A stretch of 63,601 nucleotides of DNA from JAFASC01 sp034669505 (GTDB lineage: Bacteria; Pseudomonadota; Alphaproteobacteria; Rhizobiales; Beijerinckiaceae). Positions 41,593 through 48,857 of the stretch are shown piece after piece. The first letter of the stretch is position 1; every line of letters begins with the position of its first letter. Both the position numbers and the translations under genes were made by a program. The notes beneath the pieces were generated by a model that was not told the DNA's origin, searched no databases, and saw only the letters and a list, made by a program, of their open reading frames with translations. The stretch covers positions 1-63,601 of the forward strand of contig JAXDNJ010000077.1 of assembly GCA_034669505.1 (NCBI GenBank), written 5' to 3'.

Positions 41593-43338
41593 CTATCTCT
41601 GGAACCTTAGCCCGAGCAGGAACACGTTGGCGGTATAATCGTTGCCGATCGACGTGCTCTTCAGCTTCTCGAATGTGTAACTCGCGCGCACCGCGACCGT
41701 GCGCGTCAAATTGTATTCGGCGCGCAAGGTGCCGTTGAAATATTTCTCTTCGAGCGTGACGCCGCGATACTGCGTGTCCTGGAACGTCCCGAGGGCGGTG
41801 AGCGTCACGTTTCGCAAGAGCGCGTGCGATACTTCCAGCGTGAGGCGGCGCACGACCGCGCCCGAGGCGTTGGGGACGCTGGTTTCCTCGAAGCTCGTCG
41901 TGCCACGCAATGTGACCTTCGTCAGCGGGGTCGGCGTATAGATGAGCGATGCATCCACCAAGGGCCCACGGAGATTCGACAGTCGCGGATCTTCGTATTT
42001 GCGTTGTCCGTACCCCGCCGACGCTTCGCCGCTGATCAGGCTGGTGATCTGATACACGGCGCCGCCGCGCGCGGAGACGCCGTTCGAGGTCCTTTCAAAC
42101 CCGTTCTGGTCGAGGCGCTGGTCATAGCGGCGTGTGTCGACCGTGGTCTCGACAAACGGCTTCAGTTTCGGCGAGATTTCATATGCGACGCGCGCCGTCG
42201 TGCCGTACGCATTGAAATTATTCGCGGCGAGATTGATGATCGTGCCGTCCGACTGCGTCGCATTCTGATTAACGGTGCGATCGAGCGTGCCTTTCAGCGA
42301 AACTTCGAGCCGGTTGAAGCGCTGCGTCGCGCCGAGCGTCGCGCCGCTCGAAAAGATGATGGGTTGATTGGTGACGGTCACACCGCCTGAGCCGGCCGGC
42401 AGTTCCGGCGAGCCGGGCCGTTGCGTCGCAAGTGTGTAGCGTGCGCCGAGATCGATTTGCGTGTCGCGGGTGACGTCGATGCGGCCGGTCAGCGTGCCGG
42501 CACCGTCAGGTCGATTTGCCTTCGGTACCTGCGGAAAATCCGCATAGCCGAGCCGCAGGTCGCCTTTGAGTTCGTGGTTCGACCATTCGGATTGAATATT
42601 GAGCGCACCATCGGCGCGCAGCTCAGACGAGCCCCGCAACGGCGTGGCAACACGATTCGGATTGGAATCGTAGCCGGCGCTCGTCTCGAAAGAGGGCCGC
42701 AGGCGCACATTGCCGATGCCGATGCCGATCGGCGCGTAAGGGCCATCGTCGCCCTTCGGCCTCGGTTTGATCAGGATCGTCGGCAGGATGGCGACGGTCG
42801 GCGGCGGATTGCTGGGAGCCGGCACGCCGAGGGTGGGGTCGAAGACCCTTGGTGGACCTCCCGTCGTATCGCGCAGGGCCCTCGGGTCCGCGACGCGGAT
42901 TCCGCGCTTCAGGAGATCGCGTGCGATCTTGGATGTCCTGTAGGCCTCGAGCGGCGGCAATTGGCGGGCGCTTGGGCGCGGCGGCGGCCGCGGCCTGATT
43001 GGGCCGAGGATCTTCACCCGCGGCCTGCCGTAATAAGGCGCGGTCGAATACGGGCTTTGCCCGAAGGTTTGCTGTGGTGCCGGCTCGGTTTCGCCTGGCG
43101 CTCCGAAGGGGCTCGTGGTCGGCCGGAGTTCATCGAGTCCGCGGCCCGCCGGCAGGCCCGAAAGGCCGGAGCCGCTTGTGGTCGAGGGCGGGGTGATCGC
43201 GAGCGGGCTTGGCGCGTCTGTGACGCGCAGCGTGGAGCCCGCCTGCTGGGCGAGTGCGGGCAGCGGCGACGCGGCGAGAATGGCGGCCGACGCTCCTGCA
43301 AACAGGGATGTTCTGCGACGGCCCACGATCGTCGGCAC
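41593..43338 (-). CDS. Outer-membrane beta-barrel protein
   Basis: 581 residues. Signal peptide (LFAGASAAILAASPLPALAQ), a 170-residue proline-rich periplasmic segment (for example IRPRPPPRPSARQLPPLEAY), then about 370 residues of alternating strand-like sequence: IGNVRLRPSFETSAGYDSNP, ISGEASAGYGQRKYEDPRLS and the final strand VFLLGLRFQR. Matches the outer_membrane_beta-barrel (BBP2-type) group seen next to exopolysaccharide or envelope genes. The C-terminal residue is Arg rather than the Phe usual for BAM substrates, with Phe two before the end. Function unknown. Confidence 0.8.
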   Translation of the reverse strand: MPTIVGRRRTSLFAGASAAILAASPLPALAQQAGSTLRVTDAPSPLAITPPSTTSGSGLSGLPAGRGLDELRPTTSPFGAPGETEPAPQQTFGQSPYSTAPYYGRPRVKILGPIRPRPPPRPSARQLPPLEAYRTSKIARDLLKRGIRVADPRALRDTTGGPPRVFDPTLGVPAPSNPPPTVAILPTILIKPRPKGDDGPYAPIGIGIGNVRLRPSFETSAGYDSNPNRVATPLRGSSELRADGALNIQSEWSNHELKGDLRLGYADFPQVPKANRPDGAGTLTGRIDVTRDTQIDLGARYTLATQRPGSPELPAGSGGVTVTNQPIIFSSGATLGATQRFNRLEVSLKGTLDRTVNQNATQSDGTIINLAANNFNAYGTTARVAYEISPKLKPFVETTVDTRRYDQRLDQNGFERTSNGVSARGGAVYQITSLISGEASAGYGQRKYEDPRLSNLRGPLVDASLIYTPTPLTKVTLRGTTSFEETSVPNASGAVVRRLTLEVSHALLRNVTLTALGTFQDTQYRGVTLEEKYFNGTLRAEYNLTRTVAVRASYTFEKLKSTSIGNDYTANVFLLGLRFQR

Positions 43339-43446
43339 CGAGCTTTCAAGACGCTGCCGGCGCCGGGTGGCGGCTGGCCCCCCATGTTTATGACTTTATG
43401 GTTAATGCGCGCTTACTGCTGACCCTTCGCAAGCCGTTGCGGCGGC

Positions 43447-43707
43447 CTACGCGGTTGCGTGCATGCCGAGCGCCGACAGATAGAGATCGAGGATCTCCTC
43501 CTCTTCGCGGCGCTTGTTCAGATCCTGGCGGCGCAGCGACACGACCTTGCGCATGATCTTCACGTCAAAGCCGTTGCCCTTGGCCTCGGCATAGACGTCC
43601 TTGATGTCGTCGGCGATTGTCCGCTTCTCTTCTTGTAGCCGCTCGATCCGCTCCACGAAGGCACGAAGCTGGCCCGATTCCACACCGCTTTTGGTTTTGT
43701 CCAGCAT
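43447..43707 (-). CDS. DUF2312 domain protein, GapR-like nucleoid protein
   Basis: 86 residues: ESGQLRAFVERIERLQEEKR, then DIKDVYAEAKGNGFDVKIMR and a charged coiled-coil. In Caulobacter the DUF2312 protein GapR binds overtwisted AT-rich DNA ahead of replication forks and supports topoisomerases. ATG 43705-43707 is chosen over the adjacent GTG because it lies seven bases from GAAGG. Alphaproteobacteria usually carry at least one copy; whether this is the main copy cannot be told. Confidence 0.92.
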   Translation of the reverse strand: MLDKTKSGVESGQLRAFVERIERLQEEKRTIADDIKDVYAEAKGNGFDVKIMRKVVSLRRQDLNKRREEEEILDLYLSALGMHATA

Positions 43708-43809
43708 CACCTTCGCCCCTCAACTCGCGGGCGCATCAGCCGCCGCGGGAAAGGGCAGGGATGCTAGGTCCAAAGGATAGGGTCAAGACGAGGCAGCAGG
43801 TCTTCCCCG

Positions 43810-44610
43810 TTATCCCGAGCGGAGAGAACTCGGGTGGGCTCGCGTCCCAAAATGCTTGACCTGATGTAGCTCGGGATCAGCCAGAATCGGGGAGAGCAGG
43901 CGGCCCAGGCGCTCCGCCCACGCCGCCTCGCCCGCGGCATCGGCGACGACATCCTGCCGTATCTCGATGAGCATGTGCGGCAGGCCGCCCATCGTGCCGT
44001 GGTGGTACATCGTGTCGCCTTCGAGCGCGCCGTCATAGGGCTCGTTGTCGCCGACGACGAGATTGTCGTCGGCTTTGAGGGCGGTAATCGTCGGCCGCGC
44101 CAGCCGGTCGTCGACGTCCCATAGGATGCCGACATGCCAGGGGCGCGGATCGGCTTTCCACGATGGCGTGAACGAGTGGATCGCGATCACCGCCGGCACC
44201 GGTCCCGCCGTGAGCATCTCGTCGAGCGATCCGCTGACACAGTCGCGGTAGGGCTGCCAGAATTCGCGCCTGCGCCGCCCGATCTCTTCGGCACTGACCC
44301 GCGCATTGCCCGGAACGATCGCACCGTCCGAGAGGCGCATGATCAACGTCGGGTCATCGGCGCCGCGGTTCGGATCGATCAGCAGCCGCGAAAAGGTCGT
44401 CAGCACCGCCGGGCATTGAAGCAAATTTGCTAGACGCCGCGTCACGCCGGCGGCGCCGATATCGTAGGCGATGTGGCGCGCAAACGCCTCGCCCGGCAGG
44501 CCGAGCGAGCCGTATTCGGCCGGCAGCGCGTTGGAGGCGTGGTCGCAGAGCAGAAGGAGGCCCGCGTCTCGCCGCCCGTCGATGATCTCGACGGGCGAAA
44601 CGCCGGCCAC
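43810..44610 (-). CDS. N-formylglutamate amidohydrolase family protein
   Basis: 266 residues. LLLLCDHASNALPAEYGSLG with the metal-binding His, LIDPNRGADDPTLIM, and IAIHSFTPSW with WHVGILWD are standard for the family, which hydrolyses N-formyl-L-glutamate at the end of histidine degradation. GTG start 15 bases after the L,D-transpeptidase stop. No hut genes are nearby, so a broader formyl-amino-acid activity is possible. Confidence 0.87.
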   Translation of the reverse strand: MAGVSPVEIIDGRRDAGLLLLCDHASNALPAEYGSLGLPGEAFARHIAYDIGAAGVTRRLANLLQCPAVLTTFSRLLIDPNRGADDPTLIMRLSDGAIVPGNARVSAEEIGRRRREFWQPYRDCVSGSLDEMLTAGPVPAVIAIHSFTPSWKADPRPWHVGILWDVDDRLARPTITALKADDNLVVGDNEPYDGALEGDTMYHHGTMGGLPHMLIEIRQDVVADAAGEAAWAERLGRLLSPILADPELHQVKHFGTRAHPSSLRSG

Positions 44611-44624
44611 GTCGGTCGGGCGGC

Positions 44625-46067
44625 TCAGTGCGTCAGCACGATGAAATCGGTGCCGCGCCCGGTCTCGCTGCCGAGACCTTTATCTGAAATGATGAGCGAC
44701 GAGCCGGGCGTGATCATCCCAGCGATGCGGTCGCGTATTTCCGGCGTGAGCTGCACCCGGTCCAGGGCCTCGCTGGCGGTCGAGCCGGAGAACGCGGACG
44801 GAGCCAGCGCCAACGCTTTTCCGCGCGGTTCGGCTAGCCCGGGGGCTCGTCGCGTCGGGGGTTCGGGGGCAAACGCGGCATTCGCGATCGACACGGTCAT
44901 CCAATGCAGTACCGTGCCGTCGGCCGGCGCGTTCGTCGCCGTATAGACATGCGTGCCGAGCGGGCGATCGCCCTCAAAGGCGATGGGCGTCTGGTAAATC
45001 GGCTCGAAGCCGCGCCGAACGAAAAGCTTCTTCTCTTTCTGGCTCACGAAAATCGAGATCGGACTGGTTTTCTTCGGTGCAGCCGGTTGCGCTGCGTCGC
45101 CGGAGGTCGTGGCGTCGGGCTTCGCTTCAGGCGCGAGCGCCGCCTGAGGCGAAGCATCGACATTGCTGCCGTTTGTCGCCCGTCGCAGACCATCCAACGC
45201 CCCTGCGGTTGCAATCTCCTCCGCGGTCGGCGCCATTTCGTCGTAAGCCGAAGGCAAACGAGCGGCAGCAGCTTCTTGAAGACCTGCAGGCGGAACAGGA
45301 ACGCTGGCCAAGGAAGCCACCTGTCCGGCCGCGCGGCTGCGGTCCGTCGCATCCACCGGATCGAGCGCAGCACCGCGGCCGGGGCTCGCAGCTGCGGTCG
45401 GTGCCGCGGATGTATCGCGCAGCGTGAACAGGCGCGGATCATGGAACTCGGCAGGCGTAAGCTCGTTACGTGCGACGATCACGCGTACGCCGATTTTGGT
45501 CATGCCCCAGAGGCGCACAGCGAAGTCGCGCGGCAGGCGAATGCAGCCATGCGAAGCGGCATGACCGGGAAGGAGGCCGGAATGCAGAGCCACGCCCGAC
45601 CAGGTGATGCGCTGCATGTAGGGCATCGGCGCATCGTCGTAGAGGTTCGAGTGGTGCAGGATTTCCTTCTGGATGACGCTGAACACTCCGAGTGGCGTCT
45701 CGTGCCCCATCTTGCCCGTCGAAACCGGTGACGACACGATCGGGCGGTCGCCGTCATAGACTGTCAGGCGCTGCCGGTCGACCGACACCACGATCATCAG
45801 CGGGCCGACGACAGGCTTCTGTCCGGTGTCCCGCTTTGCTGCCGTCTTAATTGCGGACCTCAGGGTGTCGAGGCTGGGCCCTGGCCGGGTCCGCACCCGG
45901 CGCACATAAGGCTGCACGGGCCCAGCCTGCATGACCGGCGCGGCCTGCATGCCGAACCAGGAGAAGCCGAACTGGGCATGTGCCGGTGCGGCGAGACTCG
46001 CGAACAGGAGCGTGAGGCCGGCGGAAAGAGCGAGCCGCGACACTCCGGACAGAGCGCGCGTATCCAT
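44625..46067 (-). CDS. L,D-transpeptidase (YkuD) with an extra C-terminal half-domain
   Basis: 480 residues. Signal peptide (LALSAGLTLLFASLAAPAHA), YkuD domain with VSVDRQRLTVYDGDRPI, and the active-site HSGLLPGHAASHGCIRLPRD (His173, Cys175). Such enzymes make 3-3 peptidoglycan cross-links or attach outer-membrane proteins. A proline/alanine-rich linker leads to a second segment (ISIFVSQKEKKLFVRRGF and GDRPLGTHVYTATNA, about 335-400) that resembles the first half of YkuD but has no HGC motif. ATG 46067 has GAGGA four bases upstream. Divergent from the Lrp gene. Confidence 0.88.
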   Translation of the reverse strand: MDTRALSGVSRLALSAGLTLLFASLAAPAHAQFGFSWFGMQAAPVMQAGPVQPYVRRVRTRPGPSLDTLRSAIKTAAKRDTGQKPVVGPLMIVVSVDRQRLTVYDGDRPIVSSPVSTGKMGHETPLGVFSVIQKEILHHSNLYDDAPMPYMQRITWSGVALHSGLLPGHAASHGCIRLPRDFAVRLWGMTKIGVRVIVARNELTPAEFHDPRLFTLRDTSAAPTAAASPGRGAALDPVDATDRSRAAGQVASLASVPVPPAGLQEAAAARLPSAYDEMAPTAEEIATAGALDGLRRATNGSNVDASPQAALAPEAKPDATTSGDAAQPAAPKKTSPISIFVSQKEKKLFVRRGFEPIYQTPIAFEGDRPLGTHVYTATNAPADGTVLHWMTVSIANAAFAPEPPTRRAPGLAEPRGKALALAPSAFSGSTASEALDRVQLTPEIRDRIAGMITPGSSLIISDKGLGSETGRGTDFIVLTH

Positions 46068-46318
46068 CAAGTCCTCAGCCGCTCGGCCAGCGGCGGAACG
46101 CGTTTTCACGAACACCTCGTCACGGAAGTTGCTCGGCGTGCGGTGCGCACAAGCAACGGCACAGCTAACAACAGCTAAGCTTTTTAGCTAGCGATTGGTT
46201 CCCGCCCGGTTTAAATTTCTCACCCGAGCGGAAAATCTGTCACAGAGACCGAGCCTCGCAGGTGCGGTTCGTCACTTGCGAGTGCTATTGGCGCGCCCAA
46301 GCGAGCGAGATCCCCGCA
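46068..46318. promoter_or_regulatory. Divergent intergenic region with short inverted repeat
   Basis: 251 bases between the L,D-transpeptidase and Lrp genes. AT-rich patch with a perfect repeat AGCTAA-GCTTT-TTAGCT (46173-46189). It could be an Lrp-type site or a hairpin; nothing else is recognisable. Confidence 0.3.
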
Positions 46319-46777
46319 ATGGATGCAATCGACCGCAAGATCCTCACGCTGCTGCAGGCCAATGCCAATCTCTCGATTGCCGAACTCGCCGACAAGGTGG
46401 GTCTGTCGCAGACGCCGTGCTGGAAGCGGGTGCAGAAGCTCGAATCGACCGGAATCATCACCGGCCGTGTCGCGCTGGTCTCCCCCGAAAAACTGGGGCT
46501 CGGGCTCACGGTATTCGTGGAGATAGAGACCAGCGATCATTCCAAGGAATGGCTCGGCAGCTTCGCGCAGCGGGCGGCGGCGATGCCTGAGGTGATGGAA
46601 TTTTACCGGATGGCAGGGGACGTCGACTACATGCTGCGTGTCGTCGTGGCCGACATGGCCGCCTACGATGCCTTCTACAAGCGGCTGATCGAGACAGTCC
46701 CGTTGAAGAACGTGACCTCGCGATTCGCAATGGAGCGGATCAAGTCGACGACGGCCTACCCGGTGTCAAGCGCCTGA
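46319..46777 (+). CDS. Lrp/AsnC-family transcriptional regulator
   Basis: 152 residues. N-terminal helix-turn-helix MDAIDRKILTLLQANANLSI with VGLSQTPCWKRVQKLESTGI, then the RAM ligand domain (FVEIETSDHSKEWLGSFAQR, MAGDVDYMLRVVVADMAAYD). Usual length. Such proteins sense amino acids and control transport and metabolism genes. ATG 46319. An aromatic-amino-acid or general Lrp paralogue cannot be told apart here. Confidence 0.93.
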   Translation: MDAIDRKILTLLQANANLSIAELADKVGLSQTPCWKRVQKLESTGIITGRVALVSPEKLGLGLTVFVEIETSDHSKEWLGSFAQRAAAMPEVMEFYRMAGDVDYMLRVVVADMAAYDAFYKRLIETVPLKNVTSRFAMERIKSTTAYPVSSA

Positions 46778-46827
46778 GGCAGGCGGCGCCCTGCGGCACC
46801 GCCTCGATTGCGCCGCTGCCGCCTTAT

Positions 46828-48039
46828 ATGGGTGTTTCGAAGAACGAAGAATTCCAGGCAAGCCAATTCTCCAGAATGCGCGCCCCCAACGAAATCGATT
46901 TTTGGCGCGGCTTCGCACTGGCGACGATCTTCATCAATCACGTCCCCGGCATCTTTTATGAGCGGTTCACGCACCGAAACTTCTCGCTCTCCGATTCAGC
47001 GGAGATGTTCGTGTTTCTCGCCGGATGGTCGCTGCGCTACGTCGTCTCCGATCCGGGCCGGCCGGTCCCCGCCTTCCGCCTCGTGCTGCGGCTCGTCGGC
47101 CGCGCCGTCGTCATCTATGCGGCGCAGATCCTGATCACGGTGCTTGCGATCGCGCTGATCGCGGCGGCGGCGCTTTATTTCGACGCGTCACCCATCCTCG
47201 AGTGGCACAATGCGGCCGCGGTCTTCGAGGAGCCCGTCGCGGCGCATATCGGCCTCGTCCTTCTGTCGCACCAGCTCGGCTACTTCAATATCCTGCCGCT
47301 CTACGTCGTGCTGATGATCGGGGCGCCAGTCATCGCGCTGCTCGATCGCGCCTCGCCCTGGCTGCTGCTGGCCGCATCTCTCGCGCTTTACGTCTATGCG
47401 CTGCTTGGCGGCCTAAACCTGCCGACCTGGCCGGTCGAGGGCCGCTGGTTCCTCGACCCGCTGACCTGGCAGCTCATTTTCGTCCTCGGCTTTCTCATCG
47501 CGGCTCCGGACACGGGTCTTGGCGCCTTCGTCCGGCGCCATCGCCAGGCGCTCCGTATCCTCGCCGTCCCCTTCGTCGTCGCCGGCGGGCTTGCCGCCTG
47601 GTTCCACTACTCGCCGGACCCGCTCCGGGTGCCGGACCCAAAACTGTTCTTCATGTTCGACAAGACCTTCCTGTCGCCGGCGCGGCTCGTCCATGCCATC
47701 GCCCTGGTTGGTCTCTTTGCCGGCAGCTTCCGCTACATCGCGCGGCCCCTCCCGCCGCTGGCGGGGTATCTCTCGATGCTTGGCCGCAACTCGCTGAACG
47801 TGTTCTGCGTCGGCTCCGTGTTAAGCCTCGCCGGACAGATTGCCCGGTTCGAGTATGGCGGCGGTATCGGGACCGATACGGTCGTGATAATTATAGGGAT
47901 TGTGGCTCTGGGGGTGACCGGTTGGGTCTCGGAATGGCGCGAACGCTTGCGGGCTCGACAAGAGCCGCAACCCTCACCCTCTTCGTCACCGCAAGTCTCC
48001 TCGCCGCCAGTCTCCTCGCGGCGAGCCCAACCGACCTGA
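46828..48039 (+). CDS. OpgC-family membrane acyltransferase
   Basis: 403 residues, about ten membrane segments. N-terminal RAPNEIDFWRGFALATIFIN and HVPGIFYERF contain the conserved Arg/His acyltransferase motif, and SDSAEMFVFLAGWSLRYVV matches OpgC. In E. coli and Rhizobiales OpgC-type proteins add succinyl or related groups to osmoregulated periplasmic glucans. The C-terminal tail is a Ser/Pro-rich stretch that overlaps the next gene in another frame. Confidence 0.87.
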   Translation: MGVSKNEEFQASQFSRMRAPNEIDFWRGFALATIFINHVPGIFYERFTHRNFSLSDSAEMFVFLAGWSLRYVVSDPGRPVPAFRLVLRLVGRAVVIYAAQILITVLAIALIAAAALYFDASPILEWHNAAAVFEEPVAAHIGLVLLSHQLGYFNILPLYVVLMIGAPVIALLDRASPWLLLAASLALYVYALLGGLNLPTWPVEGRWFLDPLTWQLIFVLGFLIAAPDTGLGAFVRRHRQALRILAVPFVVAGGLAAWFHYSPDPLRVPDPKLFFMFDKTFLSPARLVHAIALVGLFAGSFRYIARPLPPLAGYLSMLGRNSLNVFCVGSVLSLAGQIARFEYGGGIGTDTVVIIIGIVALGVTGWVSEWRERLRARQEPQPSPSSSPQVSSPPVSSRRAQPT

Positions 48040-48749
48040 GCGCGGAGGATGCCCCCCCGCTTAGTCCGCAATGCGACGTGCCGTCGTCGTCGATTGCTGC
48101 GCCGGCCCCGTTGCCGAACGTCACGGCCACGCTCGAGACACGCAAGACCATCCGGGTGCTGGCGATCGGCTCGTCGTCCACTTACGGGGTGGGCGCCTCT
48201 TCCGGCTCGAAGAACTATCCGGCGCAGCTCACCGACATCCTCGAAAAGGCGTTGAAGGGCATAAATGTCGAGATCATCAACCGCGGCGTCTCCGGCGAAG
48301 TCGCCAAGAGCACGGCGGAGCGACTGCGCGTCGAGGTGGCGCTCACGCATCCGGACCTCGTTCTCTGGCAATTGGGAACCAACGATGCCCTGGCGCGCGT
48401 CCCCATCGATGAATTCGAAGATACGGTGACGAGCACGATCGCGTGGCTCAAAGAGAACAAAATCGACGTCGTTCTCGTCGGTCTGCAATACACGGCGCGT
48501 TTTGCCAGAGATGACAACTACGCCGGGATCCGCGACGCGTTGCGAAAAATCGCGGCGCAGCAGAACATCCTTTATGTGCGCCGGTTCGAAGCGATGCGCT
48601 ATATTTCCAGCGTGCGCAATCAGCAGGCAATGGTCTCCGGCGACGACCTGCATCTGAACGACTTAGGCTATCGCTGCATGGCTGAGCATGTCGCGCATGC
48701 GGTGATCGCGAACTTGTTTGTGCGAAGGTTCAGGCCGCCGACGAATTGA
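47934..48749 (+). CDS. Exported SGNH/GDSL hydrolase
   Basis: 271 residues. Signal peptide (AATLTLFVTASLLAASLLAA), SGNH block I IGSSSTYGVG, block III WQLGTNDAL and block V DDLHLNDLG with the catalytic Asp and His. These esterases remove acyl groups from polysaccharides and other substrates. ATG 47934 lies 106 bases inside the opgC 3' end in a different frame; no later start keeps a signal peptide. Physical coupling to opgC suggests that it acts on the same glucan. Confidence 0.82.
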   Translation: MARTLAGSTRAATLTLFVTASLLAASLLAASPTDLSAEDAPPLSPQCDVPSSSIAAPAPLPNVTATLETRKTIRVLAIGSSSTYGVGASSGSKNYPAQLTDILEKALKGINVEIINRGVSGEVAKSTAERLRVEVALTHPDLVLWQLGTNDALARVPIDEFEDTVTSTIAWLKENKIDVVLVGLQYTARFARDDNYAGIRDALRKIAAQQNILYVRRFEAMRYISSVRNQQAMVSGDDLHLNDLGYRCMAEHVAHAVIANLFVRRFRPPTN

Positions 48750-48754
48750 CACTC

Positions 48755-48857
48755 CTCATCCCTGAGGAGCCGCGAAGCGGTGTCTCGAAGGATGGGCAAA
48801 CACGCTGCCTTTGCCATCCTTTGAGACGCGCGGCATTTGGTGCGCTCCTCAGGATGA
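48755..48857. repeat. Imperfect palindromic intergenic repeat (Bradyrhizobiaceae-type)
   Basis: About 103 bases forming a long imperfect inverted repeat: CTCATCCCTGAGGAGC and GTCTCGAAGGATGG on the left, CCATCCTTTGAGAC and GCTCCTCAGGATGA on the right. I recall dispersed copies of this element in Bradyrhizobium and Rhodopseudomonas relatives. It lies just after the SGNH gene and its right arm supplies the stop codon of the gene at 48849. It can fold into a stable hairpin and might serve as a transcription end for both converging genes. Confidence 0.8.

Noticed and set aside
43764..44135. Ser/Thr-rich open frame over the N-formylglutamate amidohydrolase gene
   Set aside because: Shadow frame on the same strand with no motif.
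47025..47933. N-terminal extension of the SGNH hydrolase over most of opgC
   Set aside because: Arg-rich shadow of opgC without domain; a signal peptide begins exactly at ATG 47934.
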